Assembly (NCBI RefSeq): GCF_002288065.1
Contig: NZ_CP016773.1
Coordinates: 744,001-808,000 of the forward strand
DNA: 64,000 nucleotides
Direction: 5' to 3'
Source: Candidatus Planktophila sulfonica
Lineage (GTDB): Bacteria; Actinomycetota; Actinomycetes; Nanopelagicales; Nanopelagicaceae
The notes below the pieces were generated by a model. The model was not told the DNA's origin and did not search any database. It saw nothing but the letters and a program-made list of their open reading frames with translations. The translations under genes were made by a program, and so were the position numbers. Numbering within the stretch: position 1 is the stretch's first letter; every line of letters starts with the position of its first letter. Below, piece after piece: positions 28,363 through 36,631 of the stretch.

Positions 28363-28725
28363 TTAGTTAAATGAATCGCCGCATGCACATGAACCCTGTG
28401 CATTTGGATTATCAATTGTGAAGCCCTGCTTCTCAATTGTGTCTACGAAATCGATGGAAGCGCCCATGAGATATGGATCGCTCATCTTGTCGACAACAAC
28501 TTTGACCGCACCGAATTCGCGAGTGATATCGCCATCTTGATTGCGATCATCGAAGTAGAGCTGGTAACGAAGACCTGAACAGCCACCTGGCTGTACAGCA
28601 ACGCGGAGGTAGAGGTCATCGCGACCTTCTTGTGCAAGAAGTGCTGCAACCTTTGCGGCTGCGACATCTGTAAGTGTGATGCCTGTTGTGATCTCGACTG
28701 GAGTTGATGTTGTTTCAGTAGTCAT
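28363..28725 (-). CDS. erpA: Iron-sulfur cluster insertion protein
   Basis: The 120-residue A-type carrier has the three conserved cysteines, Cys49 in QPGGCSGLRY and Cys113/Cys115 in GSCACGDS. It passes iron-sulfur clusters to apoproteins. ATG 28725 (MTTETTS) is preferred over an upstream in-frame codon at 28773, which would run into the nadA promoter. TATTCT lies seven bases before it. The clients could include the Rieske protein, NadA, LipA and the hydroxyproline dehydrogenase encoded in this window. Confidence 0.94.
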   Translation of the reverse strand: MTTETTSTPVEITTGITLTDVAAAKVAALLAQEGRDDLYLRVAVQPGGCSGLRYQLYFDDRNQDGDITREFGAVKVVVDKMSDPYLMGASIDFVDTIEKQGFTIDNPNAQGSCACGDSFN

Positions 28726-28785
28726 GTGCCGAAGAATACCCGCGTCGGGTTGCCGTGGCGAACCCAAACGCATGACAATACGTAC

Positions 28786-29931
28786 ATGTCCATCAGCCTG
28801 AGCGAGCTACTCGTCCTTGGTCAAGGCTCCGACCTCGCTTCTGAGCGAGGCGTCTCATGTACAGGCGAACTTCCACCTTCAAGTGACCCGCATCTGGTTG
28901 AACGAGCCATCGCTGCGAAGGCAGCACTTGGGTCTCGCGCACTCATATTGGGCCATCACTATCAACGTGATGAAGTAATTCAATTCGCCGATATCACTGG
29001 CGACTCATTTAAATTGGCGCAGGCGGCTGCAGATCAAAGTTCAGCTGAATTCATCTTCTTCTGTGGTGTTCACTTCATGGCCGAAAGTGCCGACATCCTC
29101 ACATCCCCCAAGCAGCGCGTGATTCTTCCCGACTTGGCTGCAGGGTGCTCGATGGCAGATATGGCTACTGCAAATCAAGTTAACCAATGCTGGCAAGAAC
29201 TTGAAAAACTTGGCGTTGCATCACGAACTGTTCCGGTTACTTATATGAATTCATCTGCAGCAATTAAGAGTTTCACTGGCGAACATGGCGGAACAATCTG
29301 TACTTCGTCTAACGCACAGAAAACTCTTGAATGGGCTTTTGCTAAGGGCGAGAAGGTGCTCTTCCTCCCCGATCAACACCTTGGTCGCAACACAGCAGTA
29401 CTTTCACTCGGGCTCTCATTAGACGATTGCGTTCTCTGGAACCCATGGAAACCGATGGGCGGATTAACCGAAAACCAAATTCTTGGCGCGAAAATGATTC
29501 TCTGGCGCGGACATTGCTCCGTCCATGGTCGATTCACTCGCGAATCTATTCAGGAAGTACGCACTCGAATTCCTGGAGTTCAGGTAATCACCCACCCTGA
29601 GTGCCAACATGAAGTCGTTGTTGATTCTGATGTAGTTGGTAGTACGGAAAGAATTATTCAGGCGGTCTCATCGTCACCTGCAGGAAGCAAGTGGGCAATC
29701 GGAACAGAGCTCAACCTGGTATCTCGCCTAGCTCAGAACAATCCGGATAAAGAAATCGTCTTCCTCGATAAGACAGTGTGCTACTGCTCAACCATGAATC
29801 GCATCGATCTTCCGCACCTTGTCTGGGCGATGGAATCAATCGTTGCTGGCCATGTCGTCAATGAGATTAAGGTCGATGAGCGCGTTGCGAAGTACTCGAA
29901 GTTGGCTCTCGACCAGATGCTCGCTCTATAG
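28786..29931 (+). CDS. nadA: Quinolinate synthase A
   Basis: The 381-residue [4Fe-4S] enzyme condenses iminoaspartate and dihydroxyacetone phosphate to quinolinate in NAD synthesis. Motifs are ILGHHYQRDEV, FCGVHFMAESADIL, the cluster cysteines in the CGVHF, CSVHGRF and CQHEVV areas, and MNRIDLPHL near the end. I choose ATG 28786, since the longer frame from 28726 overlaps the erpA start. GACAAT, a weak -10, lies six bases before it. nadB and nadC are not in the window. Confidence 0.95.
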   Translation: MSISLSELLVLGQGSDLASERGVSCTGELPPSSDPHLVERAIAAKAALGSRALILGHHYQRDEVIQFADITGDSFKLAQAAADQSSAEFIFFCGVHFMAESADILTSPKQRVILPDLAAGCSMADMATANQVNQCWQELEKLGVASRTVPVTYMNSSAAIKSFTGEHGGTICTSSNAQKTLEWAFAKGEKVLFLPDQHLGRNTAVLSLGLSLDDCVLWNPWKPMGGLTENQILGAKMILWRGHCSVHGRFTRESIQEVRTRIPGVQVITHPECQHEVVVDSDVVGSTERIIQAVSSSPAGSKWAIGTELNLVSRLAQNNPDKEIVFLDKTVCYCSTMNRIDLPHLVWAMESIVAGHVVNEIKVDERVAKYSKLALDQMLAL

Positions 29932-29939
29932 TTCGGCAC

Positions 29940-30470
29940 ATGAGCGAATCAACTCCAAGTAAAAAAGGCCGTCCTACTCCAAAGCGTAAAGATGCCGTAG
30001 CGGCTCGCAAGGTTTCATCACTTGCACCAGCATCGACTAAGGAAGAGAAGAAGCGCGCCAAGGATGCAGCTCGTGCCGGCAGAATCGCATCTCGTGCTGC
30101 GTATCTTCGTGGAGACGAGAACGCGCTCCCACTGCGCGATAAAGGTCCAGTAAAGCGATATGTCAGAAATTATGTAGATTCTCGTAAATCGATCGGCGAA
30201 TACTTCTTGCCAATCATCTTCGTAGTCCTATTCCTCACTCTTATTCCTTCTGCCATCTTCCAAATTGGCAGCATTGCCATCATGTACAGCGTTCTTCTTA
30301 TCTCTGTGATTGATGGAATTTTCTTGAGCCGCCGAATCAAGCGAGTTGTCGCAGAAAAGTTCCCAGATGCAGAAGTTAAGGGCATCGGCATGTACGGATG
30401 GCTACGCTCAACTCAGATGCGCAGAATGCGCACACCTAAGCCTCAGATCAAAGTAGGAGAAAGCTTCTAA
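29940..30470 (+). CDS. DUF3043 membrane protein
   Basis: The 176-residue protein has a lysine- and arginine-rich N-terminal half (residues 1-75), two membrane helices around 87-125 and a basic C-terminus. The DUF3043 features KGRPTPKRK and KRYVRNYVDSR are clear. The function is unknown, and the family is confined to actinobacteria and commonly lies near nadA. TATAGT overlaps the nadA stop codon and ends seven bases before the ATG, so it may have its own leaderless promoter. Confidence 0.88.
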   Translation: MSESTPSKKGRPTPKRKDAVAARKVSSLAPASTKEEKKRAKDAARAGRIASRAAYLRGDENALPLRDKGPVKRYVRNYVDSRKSIGEYFLPIIFVVLFLTLIPSAIFQIGSIAIMYSVLLISVIDGIFLSRRIKRVVAEKFPDAEVKGIGMYGWLRSTQMRRMRTPKPQIKVGESF

Positions 30471-30485
30471 CAAAGCGCCAAAGAA

Positions 30486-31487
30486 TTACGCTCTTGGATT
30501 AGGGCTTTCATTCTTCTTTGGATCACGTTCAGGAAGTTTTCCTAGAGCGTTATCAATCGCTTTCATGACATCTGCGCTGAGCTTTACTCCTGATGCCTTC
30601 ACATTCTCTTTCACCTGTGAAGGTTTAGTTGCGCCCATGATTGCACTCGACACATTCTGATTCTGCAGGACCCAAGCCAACGCCAACTGAGACATTGAAA
30701 GATCAAGCCCATCTGCAATCGGCTTTAACTTCTGAACCGCGGTGAGGACTTCTTCAGTCATCCAACGAGAGATGAAGTTTGCGCCGCTCTTCTTGTCAGT
30801 CGCACGAGAGCCTGCAGGTGCTTTCTTTCCTGGCAAGTACTTGCCTGTGAGAATTCCTTGCGCCATGGGCGACCAGACAATCTGCCCGATTCCCTCTTTC
30901 ATGGAAAGTGGAACTACTTCACTTTCAATAACGCGCCATAGCGCTGAGTATTGAGGTTGGCTAGAAACGAATCGGTTATACCCGCGTGCATCCTGAATCT
31001 TTAAAGCGTCAGAAATCTGCTTCGCATTCCATTCGGAGAAGCCGATATAGCTGACTTTTCCTTGACGAATCAAGTCATCAAAGGCGCTCAGAGTTTCTTC
31101 GAGCGGAGTTTCAACATCGAAGCGATGTGCTTGATAGAGATCGATGTGATCTGTATTTAGGCGCTTAAGAGACGCGTTACATGATTCCATGATGTGCTTG
31201 CGTGAAAGTCCGCGATCGTTCTTCCCTTCACCGGTTGGAAAGTAGACTTTTGTAAATAGTTCATATGACTCACGGCGAACACCTTTGAGGGCTTTGGCAA
31301 GAACAACTTCTGCCTTTGTGCCCGCATAGACGTCTGCGGTATCAAAAGTGGTAATCCCCTGGTTCAGTGCTTCGCGCACACATTTCACGGCCGCTTCGGT
31401 CTCAACTTGTGAGCCATGAGTGATCCAGTTTCCATAAGAAATTTCTGAGACATACATTCCTGTGTTGCCGAGGCGTCTATATTCCAT
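30486..31487 (-). CDS. Aldo/keto reductase
   Basis: The 333-residue NADPH-dependent oxidoreductase has the catalytic tetrad regions FDTADVYAG (Asp, Tyr), LFTKVYF (Lys) and YQAHRFD (His), and the C-terminal cofactor stretch SSAIMGATKPSQVKEN. It resembles the potassium-channel beta-subunit/YghZ-like branch that reduces aldehydes and methylglyoxal. TAAGGT lies six bases before the ATG. It is divergent from the cobalamin riboswitch unit and probably unrelated to it. Confidence 0.92.
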   Translation of the reverse strand: MEYRRLGNTGMYVSEISYGNWITHGSQVETEAAVKCVREALNQGITTFDTADVYAGTKAEVVLAKALKGVRRESYELFTKVYFPTGEGKNDRGLSRKHIMESCNASLKRLNTDHIDLYQAHRFDVETPLEETLSAFDDLIRQGKVSYIGFSEWNAKQISDALKIQDARGYNRFVSSQPQYSALWRVIESEVVPLSMKEGIGQIVWSPMAQGILTGKYLPGKKAPAGSRATDKKSGANFISRWMTEEVLTAVQKLKPIADGLDLSMSQLALAWVLQNQNVSSAIMGATKPSQVKENVKASGVKLSADVMKAIDNALGKLPERDPKKNESPNPRA

Positions 31488-31535
31488 AGCGCCACCTTAA
31501 GCGCAGCGTGGTGAGTTGCCAACAGCATGCCTCTA

Positions 31536-31662
31536 TGGTTTGGTACGACCACAACTTAATAGATGTCCCAATAGGGGAAGTTCGGTGCAAATCCGACGCT
31601 GACCCGCAACCGTAAGACAGTTCATCTCTGAACCGTTCAAGTCGGATTACCTATTGGCGATA
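31536..31662 (+). ncRNA. Cobalamin (adenosylcobalamin-type) riboswitch
   Basis: The core reads GGGGAAGTTCGGTGCAAATC then CGACGCTGACCCGCAAC and CGTAAG, followed by AAGTCGGATTACC. These are the conserved elements of the cobalamin aptamer, including the C-rich loop segment and the B12 box. CCAATAGG (31568-31575) pairs with CCTATTGG (31650-31657) to close the core. A TATGGT at 31534-31539 could be the -10. Downstream, a hairpin (ACACCCGC 31677-31684 with GCGGGGTGT 31693-31701) precedes the first gene. The absence of a T run favours control of translation. Confidence 0.93.
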
Positions 31663-31676
31663 TTTGATTTTGACCA

Positions 31677-31775
31677 ACACCCGCCGAGGTTTGCGGGGTG
31701 TAGTCCAAAGGTATTTGGCGCATTCGCACCGACCGCTAGCGAGCTACCCCTGTGAGACTCTTCAACTCTGGAGTT
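31677..31775 (+). promoter_or_regulatory. Expression platform of the cobalamin riboswitch (candidate)
   Basis: It includes the hairpin 31677-31701 and a second possible stem, GACTC (31756-31760) with GAGTT (31771-31775), that overlaps the TGGAG ribosome site of the next gene at 31769-31773. Sequestering that site would switch off translation when cobalamin is bound. Which stem actually acts cannot be decided by eye. Confidence 0.4.
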
Positions 31776-31781
31776 CACATA

Positions 31782-32333
31782 ATGAATGCAAGATTAACAA
31801 CATCTACAACACAGAAAATTGCTCTCGCAATTATTCTCATCTCATCCCAATTAGTGGCACTGCCATCTTCGCAAGCCGCCTCTAAAGGTTGGCGCTACTG
31901 GGGCTACTTCCAATCAGCTCCAGGTTCAACTACATGGAAGGCTGCAATGACTGGCCCAACCGTGGATATTGAAGATGGAGCAGTTGAAGGATGGTCATTC
32001 GTTTTCAGCAGCGATGACGTCCCATCTGTGGCACCTAAAACAAAGCCATCATTTGCCTCAATTTGCGGCAAGACGAAGTCTGATCCCGATACAAAGCGCA
32101 TCGGCCTCGTTATTGAATTTGGAAGCGCTGCTTATGCGCCCAAAGGTGAAAAAGTTCAGAAAACTATCGTCCGCTGCGTGACAACTGCGAAGGGTTCACA
32201 AGGAATTGATGTTCTTGGCCAAGTTATCAAGGTTCGATCCGCGAGCTCTGGCTTGATCTGTGGACTTAATGGCTTCCCAAAGAAAGAATGTGGCGTAGAG
32301 ATCACCACTCCTGCATCGCTGCTCAAGAAGTAA
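31782..32333 (+). CDS. SCO2322-family secreted protein
   Basis: The 183-residue protein has a signal peptide (residues 1-32, cleavage near SSQAAS) and a mature domain starting GWRYWGYFQ. It has paired cysteines at about 89, 136, 161 and 170, and resembles the actinobacterial SCO2322 family found beside ECF transporters. It is the first gene under the cobalamin riboswitch, so a role as a surface cobalamin-binding or transport accessory protein is likely but inferred. ATG 31782 has TGGAG eight bases upstream. A GTG ten codons earlier is less likely. Confidence 0.8.
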   Translation: MNARLTTSTTQKIALAIILISSQLVALPSSQAASKGWRYWGYFQSAPGSTTWKAAMTGPTVDIEDGAVEGWSFVFSSDDVPSVAPKTKPSFASICGKTKSDPDTKRIGLVIEFGSAAYAPKGEKVQKTIVRCVTTAKGSQGIDVLGQVIKVRSASSGLICGLNGFPKKECGVEITTPASLLKK

Positions 32334-32343
32334 ATAAGTAGAT

Positions 32344-33087
32344 ATGAAGAAGCCACTGCATCCACTTACCTTGTGGATCTGTGCGATTCTCTTAGCAATA
32401 GGAGTTGTCGCACTCGATAACGCATTTATCGCCCTCGCGATAGTAGGTGCAGTGGCATTTCTTGTCTACATTCGTCGTGATGGATCGCCATGGCAGAGAA
32501 GTTTTGCTCTCTCCATTCGCATTGGTCTGACAATTCTCGCCATACGAACCGTTGTTGGAATTCTGATTGGTGTTCCAATTCCAGGAACAAATCTCTTCAC
32601 TCTTCCCATACTTGATCTACCGTCCTGGATGCCCGGAATTCGCATCGGAGGCGCAGTTACGCTCGAGCGATTGTCATCTTCGCTTCACGAAGGGGTAATC
32701 ATTGCGACAATGATTGCGCTTTTCGGTGCCGCAACTTCTCTTACTAGCCCCCACAAACTCCTGCGTGTTACTCCATCCTTTATTTATGAAATTGGCATAA
32801 CGCTTGTAATTGCAACTTCCCTCTTTCCGCAACTCGCTACGAGTGCACGTCGCATCCGTACTGCTCAGAAATTGCGTGGTTTTGAAAAGCTTGAACTTCG
32901 ATCCATTGCTATTCCCCTGCTAGAAGAATCTCTCTCTCGGTCATTGCAGCTTGCCGCAGCCATGGATGCTCGTGGCTATGGCATCAGTAGAAAGCGCTCA
33001 CGCTATAGACCCGTGCCTTGGTTGATGCGCGATAACCTCACTCTTCTCTTCACCTCTGCCTTAGCAGTTGCGATGGTGACAAGTTGA
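32344..33087 (+). CDS. ECF transporter T component (CbiQ/EcfT family)
   Basis: The 247-residue membrane protein has about five hydrophobic helices and the EcfT/CbiQ coupling features ARRIRTAQKLRGFE and AAAMDARGYG, whose Ala-Arg-Gly motifs contact the ATPases. It joins the ATPase and substrate-binding components encoded downstream. Its stop overlaps the start of the ATPase gene by four bases. Confidence 0.9.
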   Translation: MKKPLHPLTLWICAILLAIGVVALDNAFIALAIVGAVAFLVYIRRDGSPWQRSFALSIRIGLTILAIRTVVGILIGVPIPGTNLFTLPILDLPSWMPGIRIGGAVTLERLSSSLHEGVIIATMIALFGAATSLTSPHKLLRVTPSFIYEIGITLVIATSLFPQLATSARRIRTAQKLRGFEKLELRSIAIPLLEESLSRSLQLAAAMDARGYGISRKRSRYRPVPWLMRDNLTLLFTSALAVAMVTS

Positions 33088-34688
33088 TTACTTTCTCCAA
33101 CGTCTCACTCATCTATCCGCAATCGACAAAGACCATCCTCGAAGACCTTTCATTTCAGATCGAAGAAGGCGAAATGGTTCTCGTGATGGGCGAAACGGGT
33201 TCGGGAAAATCTTCCCTTCTGCGCCTTATTAATGGTCTTGTCCCCCATCACACTGGTGGCATTTTGGCGGGCGACATATCGGTAGACGGAATTTCAACCA
33301 GAACAGTTAAACCAGGTTCTCTGGCACATCTTGTTGGAATTGTCGGACAGAACCCCATCAATGGATTTGTCACAGATATTGTTGAAGAAGAGCTCGCCTT
33401 CAGCATGGAAGCACTTAACTTCGCACCCGATGTAATGCGCAAGAGAGTGGAAGAAGTTCTAGACCTTCTAAGTTTAAGCGCGTTACGTAACCGATCCATC
33501 GCCACGTTAAGTGGTGGCGAGCAACAACGCCTGGCAATCGGTGCCGCCCTTGTCATGCACCCAAAAGTCCTCGTGCTCGATGAACCCACAAGCGCGCTAG
33601 ATCCCATTGCGGCTGAAGAGGTTCTCTCTGTCCTTCATCGACTCGTTCATGACTTGAGCGTGACTGTCATCATCGCTGAGCATCGCCTGGAACGCGTCAT
33701 TCAATTTGTAGATCGAATTATCTATATCGAAGGAAATGGGGATACCTCAATTGGCACGGCCGATGAAATTCTCAAGAACTCAGACTTAGTCCCACCCATC
33801 GTCAAATTAGCTCGCGCTCTTAATCTCTCAGAAATTGGTACAAGCGTTCGTGAGGTAAGAAGACAGACTGAAGATGTTCGAAGTAAAGAATATGTGCGCC
33901 CTTCGACGACTCCAACAAACACATCAACTGCGATAGAAATTTCAAAAGTTTCGCATTCATATTCAGGGAAAACGGCTCTTAATGGCGTCAGTGCATCCAT
34001 CAACCACGGTGAGATTGTTGCAATCATGGGTCGCAACGGAGCAGGAAAGAGCACGCTGCTTCACTCGATTGTTGGACTCCACTCCCCACAAACTGGTCAT
34101 ATAAAAGTCGATGGCGTAGATCCCACAACCCTTAAGGGTGCTGAGCGCCGGAAGTCAATCGGATATGTTCCTCAAGAACCCAGTGACCTTCTCTTTGCTT
34201 CAACTGTCTCCGAAGAGTGCGCCCTTGCAGATCGCAGTAATGACTTAACTCCCGGTTCCACGGCTTCATTACTCAATCGTTTAGTTCCAGATATCTCGAC
34301 CCACGCCCACCCCAATGACTTATCTGAAGGTCAACGTTTGGCGCTTGTCTTAAGCATCGTGCTTTCTGGAAATCCTGAAGTTCTCGTTCTCGATGAACCG
34401 ACCCGCGGCCTTGATTATCGCGCCAAGAATTTATTTGCCATCGCTCTTAGGGAATATGCAACACAGTTCAATCGTCCTGTCCTCTTAGCTACACATGATG
34501 TTGAGCTAGTAGCCGAACTCGCAGACCGTGTTCTCTTCCTTGCTGAAGGCGAAATAGTTGCTGACGGAACAACGCTCGATGTTCTTCTTTCATCTCCCGC
34601 CTTCGCACCTCAAGTTGCAAAGGTCATGTCTCCGAAACCATGGCTCACAGTCTCTGATGTCGTTCATGCAATCGAAGGTCAGTCATGA
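33084..34688 (+). CDS. ECF transporter ATPase with two fused ABC domains
   Basis: The 534-residue protein has two nucleotide-binding domains. The first has Walker A GETGSGKS (residues 36-43), signature LSGGEQQR and Walker B VLDEPTSALD. The second has Walker A GRNGAGKS (316-323), signature-like LSEGQRLAL and Walker B VLDEPTRGLD. The second signature deviates from LSGGQ (LSEGQ). Fusing both ATPases in one chain is common in actinobacterial ECF systems. It powers uptake by the membrane components on either side. Confidence 0.93.
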   Translation: MITFSNVSLIYPQSTKTILEDLSFQIEEGEMVLVMGETGSGKSSLLRLINGLVPHHTGGILAGDISVDGISTRTVKPGSLAHLVGIVGQNPINGFVTDIVEEELAFSMEALNFAPDVMRKRVEEVLDLLSLSALRNRSIATLSGGEQQRLAIGAALVMHPKVLVLDEPTSALDPIAAEEVLSVLHRLVHDLSVTVIIAEHRLERVIQFVDRIIYIEGNGDTSIGTADEILKNSDLVPPIVKLARALNLSEIGTSVREVRRQTEDVRSKEYVRPSTTPTNTSTAIEISKVSHSYSGKTALNGVSASINHGEIVAIMGRNGAGKSTLLHSIVGLHSPQTGHIKVDGVDPTTLKGAERRKSIGYVPQEPSDLLFASTVSEECALADRSNDLTPGSTASLLNRLVPDISTHAHPNDLSEGQRLALVLSIVLSGNPEVLVLDEPTRGLDYRAKNLFAIALREYATQFNRPVLLATHDVELVAELADRVLFLAEGEIVADGTTLDVLLSSPAFAPQVAKVMSPKPWLTVSDVVHAIEGQS

Positions 34689-35494
34689 GAACTTCAGGAG
34701 TTTTTACCTTCAAAGGCGCATCTCTGATCGCACTATTTCTCACAAGTGCGATTAGCGCACTCGGCTTCTTATGGCCATTTTTAATTAATGAGAAACAAGG
34801 TCATCCGCAGTGGATTTTCTTGATGGCAACACCATTCGCTCTACTGCTTTTGTTAATTAGTTCTAGTAATAATCAATTAGATAGTAAATCCATTGCCCTG
34901 TTAGCAGTTCTCACCGCTCTCATTGCAGCTTTGCGCCCAATGGGTACTGGCGCTGTGGGAATCGAACCGATGTGGTTCGTACTTATTCTCTCTGCGCGAG
35001 TCTTTGGTCCTTCATTTGGCTTCTTACTGGGAACTCTTTCCATGCTTCTCTCTGCAATTCTTACCGGCGGCATGGGGCCATGGGTTGCATATCAAGCATT
35101 TGCTGCCGGATGGATTGGTTTAGGAGTTGCACTCATTCCACGTTCTTTGCGCGGTAAGAAAGAAATTTTCGCACTCGTTATCTACGGAATTCTCGCCGCC
35201 GAGTTCTTTGGAATTGCGATGGACCTTCAATTCTGGCCGTGGGCACTAGGTACGGATACACAGCTTTCATATCTGGCTGGTGCACCTATCGCTGAAAATC
35301 TCTCACGGTTCTTCTCGTATCACTTCTTATCGGCGATGGCCTGGGATATTCCCAGGGCAATCTTTACTGCTTCGCTCATTGCAATTGCCGGAAAATCAAT
35401 CCTTCAGACGCTACGTAGAGCACACACAAAAGCTGCCTTCTTAACCCCGATTGAATTTATCGAACATGTGAAGGTACAAAAGGCAACGAATTAA
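34685..35494 (+). CDS. ECF transporter substrate-binding (S) component, probably cobalamin (CbrT-like)
   Basis: The 269-residue protein has six or more membrane helices and stretches such as ALRPMGTGAVGIEPMWF and GPSFGFLLGTLSMLLSAIL that fit the CbrT-type S components. With the cobalamin riboswitch upstream and the T and ATPase genes coupled to it, vitamin B12 or a corrinoid precursor is the probable substrate. CbrT from Lactobacillus delbrueckii has been shown to carry B12. The 3' end overlaps convergent gcvT by 38 bases. Confidence 0.85.
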   Translation: MRTSGVFTFKGASLIALFLTSAISALGFLWPFLINEKQGHPQWIFLMATPFALLLLLISSSNNQLDSKSIALLAVLTALIAALRPMGTGAVGIEPMWFVLILSARVFGPSFGFLLGTLSMLLSAILTGGMGPWVAYQAFAAGWIGLGVALIPRSLRGKKEIFALVIYGILAAEFFGIAMDLQFWPWALGTDTQLSYLAGAPIAENLSRFFSYHFLSAMAWDIPRAIFTASLIAIAGKSILQTLRRAHTKAAFLTPIEFIEHVKVQKATN

Positions 35495-36545
35495 TCGTTG
35501 CTGATGATTCACGTCCTCGGACATCGATTATCACCGCATCACCCACTGCATACTCGGGATCAAGCAGGGCCAATGCAATTCCCACTTTGAGTGACGGTGA
35601 GAAGGTTCCGCTCGTGACAACACCAATCTCTTTTCCATCGGCGCTCTTGACTGACATGCCTGCACGAGGAATTCCACGGTCATTAGATTTCAAAGCTTTC
35701 AGTGTTCTGACCGTGCCTGCTTCACGTTGAGATTGCAGTACATCAGAACCTCGGAAACTATCTTTCTTCCAGCCTATTGCCCACCCAGCACTCGCCTGTA
35801 CCGGTGAGATTTCAAGTGAGAGTTCGTGGCCGTGCAGTGGATAACCCATCTCGGTACGCAACGTATCGCGAGCACCCAGCCCGCAGATCAATCCGTCGAA
35901 AGGCTTCATCGCCTCAACAAGTGCATCCCACACAACAGAGGCATCGCTCCACTGTGGAACTAGTTCGTATCCATGTTCACCGGTGTAGCCGGTACGACAG
36001 AGAATGACATCGCAGCCCGCGATAGAAACATGGGCAAAAGCCATGTAATCCATTGTGGGATTAATTCCTAAACTACGAATGACTTCTACCGCTTGCGGAC
36101 CTTGTAAAGCCAAAACTGCAAACTTTTCATGGAGGTTGGTGACGGTAATTCCCGAAGGAACGTTCTCATTAAGTACTCGCACAACATCTGTTGTGTTGGA
36201 TGCATTTGGAATCAGGAAGAAATCTGAATCTGTATTTCTATATGCGATGAGGTCATCTACGACACCACCATCCGGATTACAGAGAAGCGTGTATTGAGCC
36301 TTGCTATCGACAATGCGATTGAGGTCATTGGTAAACATTGCATTGAGGTACTCGAGAGCACCATCACCCACAACGCTTGCTTTTCCTAAGTGCGAGACAT
36401 CAAAGAGTCCAACGCGTTCGCGAACAGCCGTGTGCTCAGCAAGGACACCTGCTCCGGGATACTCGATAGGCATAAGCCAGCCTCCGAAATCGGCCATCTT
36501 CGCCTGGAGGTCTACATGCTTCTGATGCAAAGGTGAGTTTTTCAC
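35457..36545 (-). CDS. gcvT: Glycine cleavage system T protein (aminomethyltransferase)
   Basis: The 362-residue folate-dependent enzyme releases ammonia and makes methylene-THF from the aminomethyl-lipoyl H protein. Features are GGWLMPIEYPGAG, the LFDVSHLGK segment, GYTGEHGYELV and LRTEMGYPLHGHEL. It starts at GTG 36545 with TAAGTT six bases upstream, so it is probably leaderless. gcvH and gcvP are not in the window. LpdA and the lipoylation enzymes encoded further on would also serve this system. Confidence 0.95.
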   Translation of the reverse strand: MKNSPLHQKHVDLQAKMADFGGWLMPIEYPGAGVLAEHTAVRERVGLFDVSHLGKASVVGDGALEYLNAMFTNDLNRIVDSKAQYTLLCNPDGGVVDDLIAYRNTDSDFFLIPNASNTTDVVRVLNENVPSGITVTNLHEKFAVLALQGPQAVEVIRSLGINPTMDYMAFAHVSIAGCDVILCRTGYTGEHGYELVPQWSDASVVWDALVEAMKPFDGLICGLGARDTLRTEMGYPLHGHELSLEISPVQASAGWAIGWKKDSFRGSDVLQSQREAGTVRTLKALKSNDRGIPRAGMSVKSADGKEIGVVTSGTFSPSLKVGIALALLDPEYAVGDAVIIDVRGRESSATINSLPFVPSHVR

Positions 36546-36631
36546 AGCAACAACTTACACTTACGCTCTCGCATCTGCTCAGTTACGGCAGAGTGAAATC
36601 AATCAATTAAGTGTTAGCTAGAGGAGCCACT

